Of a DNA stretch of 64,000 bases, positions 26,333 to 34,127 are shown in pieces (positions within the stretch are counted from its first letter, which is position 1; every line of letters begins with the position of its first letter). A program made the position numbers and the translations under genes. The stretch is from Gelria sp. Kuro-4. Lineage in GTDB: Bacteria > Bacillota > DTU030 > DUMP01. Below the pieces are notes generated by a model. That model was given only the letters and a program-made list of their open reading frames with translations, was not told where the DNA came from and searched no databases. The DNA is taken from the NCBI RefSeq assembly GCF_019668485.1, contig NZ_AP024619.1, forward strand, positions 256,501 through 320,500. Reading direction: 5' to 3'.

Positions 26333-27634
26333 ATGCTGATTAAAGGTGGGCTGGTGCTGGATCCAGCCAACGCGCTGCAGGGTAGGTATGACCTGCGCCT
26401 CAAAGCCGGCAAGATCGCCGCCTTAGGTCCGGAGCTCAGCGCGGAACCCGGAGAAGAGGTCTTGGACGCGCAGGGACTCATGGTGGTTCCCGGCTTTGTC
26501 GATATCCACGTGCACTTTCGCGACCCGGGCCTCACGCACAAAGAAACCCTGGCCAGCGGCAGCCGGGCCGCGGCCGCCGGCGGCTTCACCAGCGTGGTCT
26601 GCATGGCCAACACCAAGCCGGTGATGGATGAACCGGAGCTGGTGCGCGCCTTTTACAAGCGCGCCGCACGCGAGGCGGTGGTTCATGTCTACACCGTGGC
26701 AGGCGTCACCCGCGGCTTGGCCGGTGAGGAGCTCACCGACTTCGCCGCCCTCAAGGCGGCAGGTGCAGCCGGTTTCTCCGACGACGGCAACCCTATCCCC
26801 AGCGCCCGGCTCATGCGGCAGGCCTTGGAGGAGGCCGGGCGCCTGGGGCTGCCGGTGATTGCCCACGAAGGCGACCTCTCCCTGGTGGCCGACACCATCG
26901 TCAATGAAGGCACGGCCGCCGCACGCCTGGGCCTTGGCGGCATGCCGGCGGCGGCCGAGGACATCCAGGTGGCGCGGGACGTTCTCCTGGCTGGGCTTAC
27001 CGGCGGGCACGTGCACATTCAGCATGTAAGCTCGGCCCGCTCGGTGGCCATCATCCGGGCGGCCAAGGTCCGAGGGGTGCCGGTGACCGCGGAGGCAACC
27101 CCCCACCACTTCACCCTGACAGACGAAGCCCTGCTCACTTGGGGCGCCGACGCCAAGATGAATCCCCCGCTGCGCTCGGCCGCCGATGTGGCCGCCGTGC
27201 GCCAGGGCCTGGCGGATGGTACGCTCGACGCCATCGCCACGGACCACGCCCCGCACACGCCCACCGAAAAGGCCGCCGGCCTAGCCCAAGCCCCGAGCGG
27301 CATCATCGGCCTGGAGACCGCCCTGGGCCTTACCTGGACGGAGCTGGTACAGGCCGGCGTCCTCACCCCCGCCCAGGCCGTCGCCAAGCTCACCTACCTC
27401 CCGGCCCGCATCGTGGGCCTGGCCAAGGGAACACTCCGCCCGGGGGCGGACGCGGACATCACCATCTTCGATCCCAACGCCACCTGGGAGGTGGACCCGG
27501 CCCGCTTTTACTCGCAAAGCCGTAACACCCCCTTCGCCGGCCGCCGGCTGACGGGACAGGTGCGCTACACCCTGGTGGGCGGGCGGCTGGTCTACGCCAA
27601 CGGAACAGTCCTGGAAAAGGAGGCCTTTGCGTGA
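26333..27634 (+). CDS. pyrC: Dihydroorotase
   Basis: 433 residues from ATG 26333 with AGGAGG upstream. Metal site GFVDIHVHFRDPGLTHKETL, GFTSVVCMANTKPVMD, VTAEATPHHFTLTD and ATDHAPHTPTEK are the class I dihydroorotase motifs. Cyclises N-carbamoyl-aspartate in UMP synthesis. Overlaps pyrK by 4 bases (GTGA). Confidence 0.95.
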   Translation: MLIKGGLVLDPANALQGRYDLRLKAGKIAALGPELSAEPGEEVLDAQGLMVVPGFVDIHVHFRDPGLTHKETLASGSRAAAAGGFTSVVCMANTKPVMDEPELVRAFYKRAAREAVVHVYTVAGVTRGLAGEELTDFAALKAAGAAGFSDDGNPIPSARLMRQALEEAGRLGLPVIAHEGDLSLVADTIVNEGTAAARLGLGGMPAAAEDIQVARDVLLAGLTGGHVHIQHVSSARSVAIIRAAKVRGVPVTAEATPHHFTLTDEALLTWGADAKMNPPLRSAADVAAVRQGLADGTLDAIATDHAPHTPTEKAAGLAQAPSGIIGLETALGLTWTELVQAGVLTPAQAVAKLTYLPARIVGLAKGTLRPGADADITIFDPNATWEVDPARFYSQSRNTPFAGRRLTGQVRYTLVGGRLVYANGTVLEKEAFA

Positions 27635-28419
27635 ACGTCAACCACACCCTCAAAGTGCTCGCCAACGAACCGCAGGGCGCGGGGCGCTACCTCCTGGTGG
27701 CGGAAGCCCCCGGGCTGGCACATGCCGCCCGGCCGGGCCAGTTTGTCCACGTGCGCTGCACCGCAGGCACCGTGCCCTTGCTGCGCCGGCCCTTCAGCTT
27801 TTACCGCCTCCGGCCCGCGGCCGGGGCGGTGGAGATCTACTACCAGGTGGTGGGCAGCGGCACGGAGCTTCTCAGCCGCGTCCCGCCCGGCACCACCTTG
27901 AGCGCCCTGGGGCCGCTGGGCCGGGGCTTCCCGCTGGCGCCCCGCGCCCGACACATCGTCCTTGTCGGGCGCGGCCTGGGGAGCGCGCCCCTGGTGGCCC
28001 TGGGCGAAGCCGCCCTGGCCCAAGGTACGGCCGTGACGGCCATCCTGAGCGCCCGGACACCCAGTGCCCTGGTGGGAAGCCGGCCCCTGGCCGCCCTGGG
28101 TGCCGCGGTGACCACCGTTACCGACGCAGCCGGCACCTCCGACCCGGCCCAGGTAGACGAGCTTCTCAGCGCCGCCCTGGAGCGGCCGGGCACAGCGCAG
28201 GCCTTTGTCTGCGGCTCCCGCCGCCTGGCCCGCCTTGTGGAGCGGTCGGCCGCTGCGCGGGGCATCCCCGCCTTCGTCTCCCTGGAGGAGCGCATGGGCT
28301 GCGGCCTGGGCGGGTGCCTGGTGTGCGCCTGTCGCGTACGCACGCCGGCAGGTGAAACCTACAAACGGGTGTGCAAAGACGGCCCGGTCTTTCCCCTGGA
28401 GGAGGTGGTACTGGAATGA
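27631..28419 (+). CDS. pyrK: Dihydroorotate dehydrogenase electron-transfer subunit
   Basis: 262 residues from GTG. FAD domain with RRPFSFYRL, NAD-binding middle part (IVLVGRGLGSAPLVALGE; the first glycines differ slightly from the usual GGGIG), and a C-terminal 2Fe-2S loop CGLGGCLVCACRVRTPAG with a further Cys at VCKDGPVF. Passes electrons from PyrD to NAD. Overlaps both neighbours by 4 bases, so pyrC-K-D are tightly coupled. Confidence 0.94.
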   Translation: MNVNHTLKVLANEPQGAGRYLLVAEAPGLAHAARPGQFVHVRCTAGTVPLLRRPFSFYRLRPAAGAVEIYYQVVGSGTELLSRVPPGTTLSALGPLGRGFPLAPRARHIVLVGRGLGSAPLVALGEAALAQGTAVTAILSARTPSALVGSRPLAALGAAVTTVTDAAGTSDPAQVDELLSAALERPGTAQAFVCGSRRLARLVERSAAARGIPAFVSLEERMGCGLGGCLVCACRVRTPAGETYKRVCKDGPVFPLEEVVLE

Positions 28420-29330
28420 AACCGGACCTCAGCGTAGAACTCTGCGGTCTCAGGCTGCAGAACCCCATCATGCCCTCATCCGGCAGTTTCGGCCTGCCCG
28501 GTTACGAGGAGTATATGGACCTCAACGTTCTCGGAGCGCTGGTGGCCAAAAGCATCACGCTCCATCCCCGGCCGGGCAACCCGCCGCCGCGCATCGCCGA
28601 GACCCCGGCCGGGATGCTCAACGCCGTCGGGATCCAGAACCGCGGCGTGAAGTGGTTTATCGAAAACGACCTGCCGAAGCTGCGTCACTTCTCCCCGCCC
28701 CTGATCGTCAGCATCGCCGGCACCAAAGTGGAAGACTTCGCGCAGGCGGCCGAACTCCTGGAAAAGGAGGAAGGTATTGCCGCCTACGAGATCAACGTCT
28801 CCTGCCCCAACATGGAGGCCGGCGGGCGGGCCTTCGGCATGTCCGCGGCGGCGACGCAGGCGGTGGTGGCCTCCGTCAAAAAACACACCCGCCGGCCCCT
28901 CTTCACGAAACTCACGCCGAACGTCACCGACATCGTGGAAATCGCCCAGGCGGCGGTGGAAGCAGGCAGCGACGGGCTGACACTCATCAACACCCTCCTC
29001 GGCATGGCCGTCGACGTAAGGCGGCGCCGCCCGCTCCTGGCCAACATCCTGGGCGGTCTCTCCGGCCCGGCCATCAAGCCGGTGGCCCTGCGCTGCGTCT
29101 ACCAGGTGGCGCAGGCGGTGAAGGTGCCCATCATCGGCGTGGGCGGCATCGCCTCGGCTGCAGACGTCTTGGAGTTCCTCCTCGCCGGCGCGAGCGCGGT
29201 CCAGGTGGGTACGGCCAACATCGTGGATCCGTACATCATGCCGAAAATCATTGCGGACTTGGAGAAATGCCTGGCCGAAAACGGGGCGGCATCGGTGCGC
29301 GAGTACATCGGTGCGCTCAGGGCCGACTGA
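28416..29330 (+). CDS. pyrD: Dihydroorotate dehydrogenase, catalytic subunit (class 1B)
   Basis: 304 residues from ATG 28416. FMN TIM barrel: NPIMPSSGSFGLPGYEEYMD, NVSCPNMEAGGRAFG with the active-site Cys of class 1 enzymes, and IIGVGGIASAADVLEFLLAG at the phosphate site. Needs PyrK, encoded just upstream. Oxidises dihydroorotate to orotate. Confidence 0.95.
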   Translation: MKPDLSVELCGLRLQNPIMPSSGSFGLPGYEEYMDLNVLGALVAKSITLHPRPGNPPPRIAETPAGMLNAVGIQNRGVKWFIENDLPKLRHFSPPLIVSIAGTKVEDFAQAAELLEKEEGIAAYEINVSCPNMEAGGRAFGMSAAATQAVVASVKKHTRRPLFTKLTPNVTDIVEIAQAAVEAGSDGLTLINTLLGMAVDVRRRRPLLANILGGLSGPAIKPVALRCVYQVAQAVKVPIIGVGGIASAADVLEFLLAGASAVQVGTANIVDPYIMPKIIADLEKCLAENGAASVREYIGALRAD

Positions 29331-29345
29331 TCAGGAGGTGTCAGC

Positions 29346-29552
29346 GTGAAACCTGTAACCTGGTGGTTGTTCGTCATCCTCTTTCTCGCCGCAGCCATCC
29401 CCTGGCCCTGGACGGCCCGGCCCGAGCCCTATCTCTTCGGCTGGCTGCCCTTCCCCCTCTTTTACTGGTGGACGCTGGCGGTGCTCAATTTCATTTTCAT
29501 CCTCTGGGCCGCCAATGAGTGGCTGCGCAGCCAAAGGAGGAAGGCGAAGTGA
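29346..29552 (+). CDS. Small membrane protein, DUF3311-like
   Basis: 68 residues from GTG (AGGAGG seven bases before). Two hydrophobic segments (8-22 and about 38-58), Trp-rich between them, basic end RSQRRKAK. Overlaps the symporter gene by 4 bases. Such small proteins often precede sodium:solute symporter genes and are probably an accessory subunit; the function is inference. Confidence 0.7.
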   Translation: MKPVTWWLFVILFLAAAIPWPWTARPEPYLFGWLPFPLFYWWTLAVLNFIFILWAANEWLRSQRRKAK

Positions 29553-31027
29553 ATACCGGCATACTCTCTTTTGTGATCATCATCGTCTACCTCTTGGTGC
29601 TGCTCCTTATTGCTCTGCGGGGTTCCCGCAGCGCTGCGGTAAAAACGGTGGAAGGGTTTTTCCTGGCCGGCCGCGGTGTCAGCGCGGTGCTGCTGCCGCT
29701 CACCATGATCGCCGCCCTGCAGAGCACCTTTGCCTTCCTGGGCGGCCCGGGCATGTTCTACCTGCACGGCATCGGTTTTATCGTGATCGTGCTCTCGCAG
29801 GTCTGGGTAGCCCTGATGGTGCTCTACTTCGGCCACCGCATCTGGCTCCTGGGCAAGAAGTACGGGTACCTGACCATCGGCGACTTTTTCGCCGACCGTT
29901 ACAACAGCCGCTTCCTTAAGGTGGTTACGTCCCTGGTATCCATCCTCATGACGGTGGTCTTTTTAGCCATGCAGTATGTGGGCAGCGCTCACGCAATAAG
30001 CGGGGTGGCGCAGGGCAGCGTATCGTACACCTTGGCCCTTATCGTCATCGCCGTTTTTTCGGTGATCTACGTGGCCGTCGGCGGTGCCCACTCGGTGGTG
30101 CTCACCGACGCCATTCAGGCGGTGGTGCTGCTCATCACCATCGCCGCCGCTGCGGCTGTGGCTTTAATCCCCACCGGGGGCCTGGCGGGCCTCTTTCACC
30201 GGGTGATAGACCTGAATCCCAAGCTCCTGGCCCGGCCGGGCGCCGCCGGCCTCTATACGGATAAGGTCTGGCTGATGCAGTTCATCGTGCTGCCCTTTGG
30301 TATCTGGCTGACGCCGCACGTTTGGGTGCGCTCGCTCATGGCGAAGGACGAGACGGCCATCGCCCGCTCCGCCCTGGGCATTCCGGTCTCGCAGATCGTC
30401 ATCTTCGCCACCTCCGGTCTCTTCCTCGGGCTGGCCGGGCAGGTGCTCCTGGGGAAAATCCCGGCGCCGGACAAGGTGGTACCGCTCCTGCTCGTAAAGT
30501 ACTCCAGCTGGTGGCTGGCCGCACTCATCATGGCCGGGTCCATCGCGGCCGGCGTCTCCACCATCAACTCTATGATCCTCGTCATCGCCCAGATGTTCTC
30601 CCAGGACCTTATGGTCCCCATGCTGCGGCGCAAACTCACGGAAGCAGAAAACCTTAAGCTCTCCCGGCTGGTCACCGTGGCCGTGGTCATCGTGAGCGCG
30701 CTCATCGCCCTGCGCCCGCCGCAGTCCCTGGTCCAAGTGGTCATCGACGTCGCCTATACGGGGCTGGCTCAGCTGGCACCCGGCTTTTTGGCCGGCCTCT
30801 ACTGGCGTCGGGCCAACCGGCCTGGGACAACGGCCGGGCTTTTGGCCGGCCTCGCCATCCTCTTTTATACCCGCATCGCCGGCGTCTCCCCGCTGGGCTA
30901 TCCCGGTTTCCTCTGGGCCTTCTTCACCAACCTGATCCTCACCCTGGTGGTCCCGCTCTTTACGGCGCCGCCGGCCCGGGTCACCGTGGAGCGCATCCAC
31001 GGGTACCTGGCGCAAATTGGGGAGTAG
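29549..31027 (+). CDS. Sodium:solute symporter (SSS family)
   Basis: 492 residues from GTG 29549. About 13 membrane segments. Family features: KTVEGFFLAGRGVSAVLLPL, the GYLTIGDFFADRYNSRFLKV loop, and GSIAAGVSTINSMILVIAQM. SSS proteins import proline, pantothenate, carboxylates, nucleobases and others. Sits between pyrD and the pyrF leader, so a pyrimidine-related substrate can be suspected but not shown. Confidence 0.88.
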   Translation: MNTGILSFVIIIVYLLVLLLIALRGSRSAAVKTVEGFFLAGRGVSAVLLPLTMIAALQSTFAFLGGPGMFYLHGIGFIVIVLSQVWVALMVLYFGHRIWLLGKKYGYLTIGDFFADRYNSRFLKVVTSLVSILMTVVFLAMQYVGSAHAISGVAQGSVSYTLALIVIAVFSVIYVAVGGAHSVVLTDAIQAVVLLITIAAAAAVALIPTGGLAGLFHRVIDLNPKLLARPGAAGLYTDKVWLMQFIVLPFGIWLTPHVWVRSLMAKDETAIARSALGIPVSQIVIFATSGLFLGLAGQVLLGKIPAPDKVVPLLLVKYSSWWLAALIMAGSIAAGVSTINSMILVIAQMFSQDLMVPMLRRKLTEAENLKLSRLVTVAVVIVSALIALRPPQSLVQVVIDVAYTGLAQLAPGFLAGLYWRRANRPGTTAGLLAGLAILFYTRIAGVSPLGYPGFLWAFFTNLILTLVVPLFTAPPARVTVERIHGYLAQIGE

Positions 31028-31034
31028 TGATCTG

Positions 31035-31063
31035 TTGACAGGTACCGGCACCTGAGGTACAAT
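31035..31063 (+). promoter_or_regulatory. Consensus sigma-70-type promoter of the pyrF-pyrE unit
   Basis: TTGACA, 17 bases, TACAAT: almost perfect consensus. It begins 8 bases after the symporter stop and drives a ~260-base leader with two terminators. Confidence 0.8.
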
Positions 31064-31078
31064 GTAACAAACAGCAAA

Positions 31079-31164
31079 CCTTTAAGCCATTCCGGGAGAG
31101 TGGCAAGGAGACATACGGTCATAGTCAGCCGCCTCTTTGCCCCCCCGGTAAAGAGGCGGTTTTT
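31079..31164 (+). promoter_or_regulatory. First attenuator: PyrR-like hairpin plus terminator
   Basis: Hairpin: lower stem CCUU/AAGG (31079-82, 31105-08), bulge UAA, upper stem GCCAUUC/GAGUGGC, loop CGGGA. The shape is that of a PyrR-binding hairpin, but the loop lacks the full UCCNGNGAGG consensus. The terminator CCGCCTCTTT/AAAGAGGCGG plus TTTTT follows at 31129-31164. Confidence 0.5.
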
Positions 31165-31167
31165 GTA

Positions 31168-31249
31168 TCCCTTTAAAGGCGGTCCTGTGAGGCCGGGAAG
31201 GGTAGAGAGCCTACTTACTCCCTGGTCGCAGGCGGCCGGGGAGTTTTTT
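31168..31249 (+). promoter_or_regulatory. PyrR-type transcription attenuator before pyrF
   Basis: GGTCCTGTGAGGCC (31181-31194) matches the PyrR RNA consensus ARUCCNGNGAGGYU except at the two outermost positions, which still pair. It sits in a hairpin closed by CCCTT/AAGGG. A terminator follows: ACTCCCTGG/CCGGGGAGT with six T (31217-31249). UMP-bound PyrR would favour termination. No pyrR gene is in the window. Confidence 0.75.
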
Positions 31250-31326
31250 CGTGCCGCCGAGGAAGCAGGTTATATTGTACGGGAACAGCCCTTCGCGCCA
31301 GCTTGTCAAGCCGAGGAGGTACTACG

Positions 31327-32253
31327 GTGGAAAGCTTTGTTCAGCGCCTGGAAGACGCTATCGTGACCAAGAAAAGTCCCCTCGTCATCGGACTCGACCC
31401 AGACCTGAGCAGGTTCCCGCCTGCCCTGCGCACCGCTGCGGCACAGGACAAGGAAGCCGCGGCGCGCGCCATCTTGGCCTTTAACCGCGCCCTCATCGAC
31501 GCTACGTGCGAGCTGGCGGCGGCCGTGAAACCCCAGGCCGCTTTTTATGAACGCTACGGCTCCGCCGGCATCCGGGCGCTGGAGGAAACGGCCGCCTACG
31601 CCCGCCGGAAAGGCCTGCTGGTGATCCTGGATGCCAAGCGGGGCGACGTACCGAACACTGCCGCCATGTACGCTCAGGCGTACCTCGCCCCGGACAGCCA
31701 GGCCGCCTGCCCGGCCGACGCCCTCACGGTGAACCCGTACCTGGGGCGCGACAGCGTGGACCCCTTTGTCCAGGCGGCACAGGAAAACGGCAAGGGTATC
31801 TTCGTCCTGGTGCGCACCTCCAACCCGGGAGCCGGCGACCTGCAGGACCTCACGGCGCGTGAAACGGGACGCCCCCTCTGGCAGGAGGTCGCCGCCTGGG
31901 CGGCGGCCTGGGCGGAGGCCGCCCGCGGCGCAGAGGTCTACTCGCCCGTGGGTATCGTCGCCGGCATCACTTACCCGGAGGAGGCCGGGTTCCTGCGCCG
32001 CCGGCTGCCCCACTCCTACCTCCTCCTTCCCGGCGTGGGGGCCCAGGGCGGCAAAGCCGGCGACACCCTCCCCTGCTTCGACAAGGAGGGGTTGGGCGCG
32101 CTGGTGGTGGCGGCGCGCAGCGTTATCTACGCCTTCAGCCGCTCGCCGTATAAGGACCGCTTTACGCCGGACGAATTCGCGGCCGCCTCACGGCAGGCCG
32201 CAGCCGACCTCATCGCGGAACTCAGCGCAGCCGGGTACAAAGTGGGGAGGTGA
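31327..32253 (+). CDS. pyrF: Orotidine 5'-phosphate decarboxylase (type 2)
   Basis: 308 residues from GTG 31327 with GAGGAGG seven bases before. The longer type 2 subfamily: VIGLDPDLSRFP start, catalytic ILDAKRGDVPNTAAMYA, DALTVNPYLGRDSVDPF and a late LLPGVGAQGGKAGD. Makes UMP from OMP. Expression is probably set by the attenuators upstream. Confidence 0.93.
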   Translation: MESFVQRLEDAIVTKKSPLVIGLDPDLSRFPPALRTAAAQDKEAAARAILAFNRALIDATCELAAAVKPQAAFYERYGSAGIRALEETAAYARRKGLLVILDAKRGDVPNTAAMYAQAYLAPDSQAACPADALTVNPYLGRDSVDPFVQAAQENGKGIFVLVRTSNPGAGDLQDLTARETGRPLWQEVAAWAAAWAEAARGAEVYSPVGIVAGITYPEEAGFLRRRLPHSYLLLPGVGAQGGKAGDTLPCFDKEGLGALVVAARSVIYAFSRSPYKDRFTPDEFAAASRQAAADLIAELSAAGYKVGR

Positions 32254-32258
32254 AGGAA

Positions 32259-32759
32259 ATGACCTGTGTCCTGGCGGAAACAGCCGGCCCGTATGAGTTC
32301 TTCGCGCTGCTCAAGAAGGAACAAGGCCCGGGAAGTGGGAAAACCGGCGCCGTCTGGATGGAGGTTACCGCCGGCACGCCGGCGCCGGAAGCCGCGCGGC
32401 GCATAGCCGAAGCTCGCTACCGACTGCGCCGGCCGCTGGTCGCCGCCCTTGAAGTAGGACTTCCCGCCGCTGCAGACGGACTCCCCCGTCTCGCCCGTGC
32501 CGTAGCGGCCGCCGGGGCCGACGCTGTGGTCCTTACCGCGCCGAACGCCCAGCAGGCCTCCCAGGCGCTGGCTGCGGTCCACCCGGCCATCACCCTGCCC
32601 CTCATCGTGCGCTGCCCGGTGCTTACCGCAACCGAAGCCGAGGACCTGGTGCACGCCGGCGCCGACGCCGTTCTCCTCGAGAACGCTGCCGAGGCTTCCG
32701 GAAAAACTGCGTCATCAGCCCCCTTTGCGCCGGCCCACCAGCCCCCGCCCGCTTGGTGA
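32259..32759 (+). CDS. Unknown protein resembling part of a TIM barrel
   Basis: 166 residues from ATG 32259 (GGGGAGG before it); GTG 32250 overlapping the pyrF stop is the alternative. Ala-rich. Visible features: VAALEVGLPAAADGLPRLAR, GADAVVLTAPNAQQASQALA and LVHAGADAVLLENAAEA, reminiscent of beta-alpha units and a phosphate-binding segment of DHOD- or NanE-like barrels, but only half a barrel in length and without clear catalytic residues. Lies between pyrF and pyrE in one transcript. I do not recognise a named family. Confidence 0.55.
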   Translation: MTCVLAETAGPYEFFALLKKEQGPGSGKTGAVWMEVTAGTPAPEAARRIAEARYRLRRPLVAALEVGLPAAADGLPRLARAVAAAGADAVVLTAPNAQQASQALAAVHPAITLPLIVRCPVLTATEAEDLVHAGADAVLLENAAEASGKTASSAPFAPAHQPPPAW

Positions 32760-32782
32760 ACACGAAAGGAGCGACTTTCATC

Positions 32783-33367
32783 ATGATGAACAAGGAACAA
32801 ATCGAAGGCATCCTGCGCCGAACCGGCGCCTACCTGAGCGGCCACTTCCACCTGAGCTCCGGCCGTCACAGCGACACCTACCTGGAGAAATTCGCCGTGT
32901 TGCAGCATCCGGAGCACACCGCCGCCCTCTTGACCGAGCTGGCCGCACGCGTGCGAGGGCTTGAGCCGGACGTGGTGGTGGGCCCAGCCACGGGCGGCAT
33001 TATCCTGGCCTACGAGCTGGGGCGCCAACTGGGTACGCGCGCCCTCTTCACCGAACGGGAAAACGGCGTTATGAAACTGCGCCGCGGCTTTACCCTGGAG
33101 CCCGGCGAAAAGGTCCTCGTGGTGGAGGACATCGTCACCACCGGCGGTTCCGTGCGCGAAGTGTTGAGCGCCTTGGAAAAGGCCCAGGCGCATGTGGTGG
33201 GCATCGCCTGCCTGGTGGAGCGCAGCGGCGGCCGAGTGGACTTCGGTTTCCCCCTCTTCCCGCTCCTCACCCTCGACATCCCCAGCTGGGAACCCGCCGC
33301 CTGTCCGCTCTGTGCCCAGGGAGTACCAATTGAAGAGCCGGGCAGCCGCTACCTGAAAAAGCACTGA
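32783..33367 (+). CDS. pyrE: Orotate phosphoribosyltransferase
   Basis: 194 residues from ATG 32783 (a second ATG follows at once; AAAGGAG 11 bases before). Contains GHFHLSSGRHSDTYLEKF, GPATGGIILAYELGRQLG and the PRPP loop VLVVEDIVTTGGSVREVL. The C-terminal CPLCAQGVPIEEPGSRYL is common in clostridial PyrE. Converts orotate and PRPP to OMP, the substrate of PyrF. Terminator follows. Confidence 0.95.
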   Translation: MMNKEQIEGILRRTGAYLSGHFHLSSGRHSDTYLEKFAVLQHPEHTAALLTELAARVRGLEPDVVVGPATGGIILAYELGRQLGTRALFTERENGVMKLRRGFTLEPGEKVLVVEDIVTTGGSVREVLSALEKAQAHVVGIACLVERSGGRVDFGFPLFPLLTLDIPSWEPAACPLCAQGVPIEEPGSRYLKKH

Positions 33368-33398
33368 ACCCCACGGCCACGGTCGAGCCCCGCCTTCG

Positions 33399-33427
33399 CC
33401 CCTACAGCTGAACTGTAGGGGCTTTTT
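33399..33427 (+). terminator. Intrinsic terminator after pyrE
   Basis: CCCCTACAG/CTGTAGGGG stem, loop CTGAA, then CTTTTT. Confidence 0.85.
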
Positions 33428-33476
33428 CTAATCGCAGGCTGGTTCTTGCGGCTCAAGGTTCCTATGCCCGCATCGC

Positions 33477-33505
33477 TTGACCATGCGCGGGCAATGGTAT
33501 ATACT
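33477..33505 (+). promoter_or_regulatory. Promoter of the metal-resistance operon
   Basis: TTGACC, 17 bases, TATACT, 45 bases before the arsR-family start. The AT-rich stretch between promoter and gene (AACGCTTGAACAACTGTTTT) contains an imperfect dyad that could be the repressor site. Confidence 0.65.
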
Positions 33506-33550
33506 CACCTTGGAACGCTTGAACAACTGTTTTAATGAGGTGGGAAATAG

Positions 33551-33976
33551 ATGAACAGCGGGTCGGGGCCGGCAGAAAAGGCAGCGCGCAGTGTAAAGTG
33601 CGGCGGCGCCGTAAGCGGGGGTGCGCGTTCGGACGACGGCATCTGCCAGGTTTTCGCCGTGGACGCGGAAAAAGTGGCCCGCTGGGTGGGGACCCTGCCC
33701 CCCTTGGCGCCGGTGGCCGAGCTCTTCAAGGCGCTGGCCGACGAGACACGGGCCAAGATCCTCTACCTCCTCGCCCACGAGGAGTTTTGTGTCTGCGACC
33801 TGGCGACCATCCTCGGCACCACCGTTTCCAACGTCTCGCATCACCTGCGGCTGCTGCGGGCACAGCACCTGGTAAAGTACCGGCGCGAGGGCAAGATGGC
33901 CCTTTATTCCCTGGCCGATGCCCACGTACTGCACCTTATTAGTGAGGCCTGCGATCACGCCGGGCACCAGCGGTAA
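33551..33976 (+). CDS. ArsR-family metal-sensing repressor (CadC-like)
   Basis: 141 residues. An N-terminal 45-residue extension with Cys at 17 and 33, then the winged helix (LFKALADETRAKILYLLA; TVSNVSHHLRLLRAQHLVKY). The EEFCVCDLA motif in the recognition region is the CxC metal site of CadC-type sensors for Cd, Pb or Zn; the N-terminal Cys would complete it. It precedes a P-type metal ATPase in the same direction, the standard cadCA pairing, and probably represses both genes until metal binds. Confidence 0.87.
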   Translation: MNSGSGPAEKAARSVKCGGAVSGGARSDDGICQVFAVDAEKVARWVGTLPPLAPVAELFKALADETRAKILYLLAHEEFCVCDLATILGTTVSNVSHHLRLLRAQHLVKYRREGKMALYSLADAHVLHLISEACDHAGHQR

Positions 33977-34127
33977 CCCATGTCCCTAACCCAGGCCCGC
34001 CGCGCGCGCCCGCACCCCGCCCGGGTAGGCAATGCGTAACAGGTAAGTAAAGCGTATAACCTTGGCACAAGTTAAGTTCGATCCATCCAATTCTCTTAAA
34101 GAAAAACTTCAAGAAAGGGGCCGCGCC

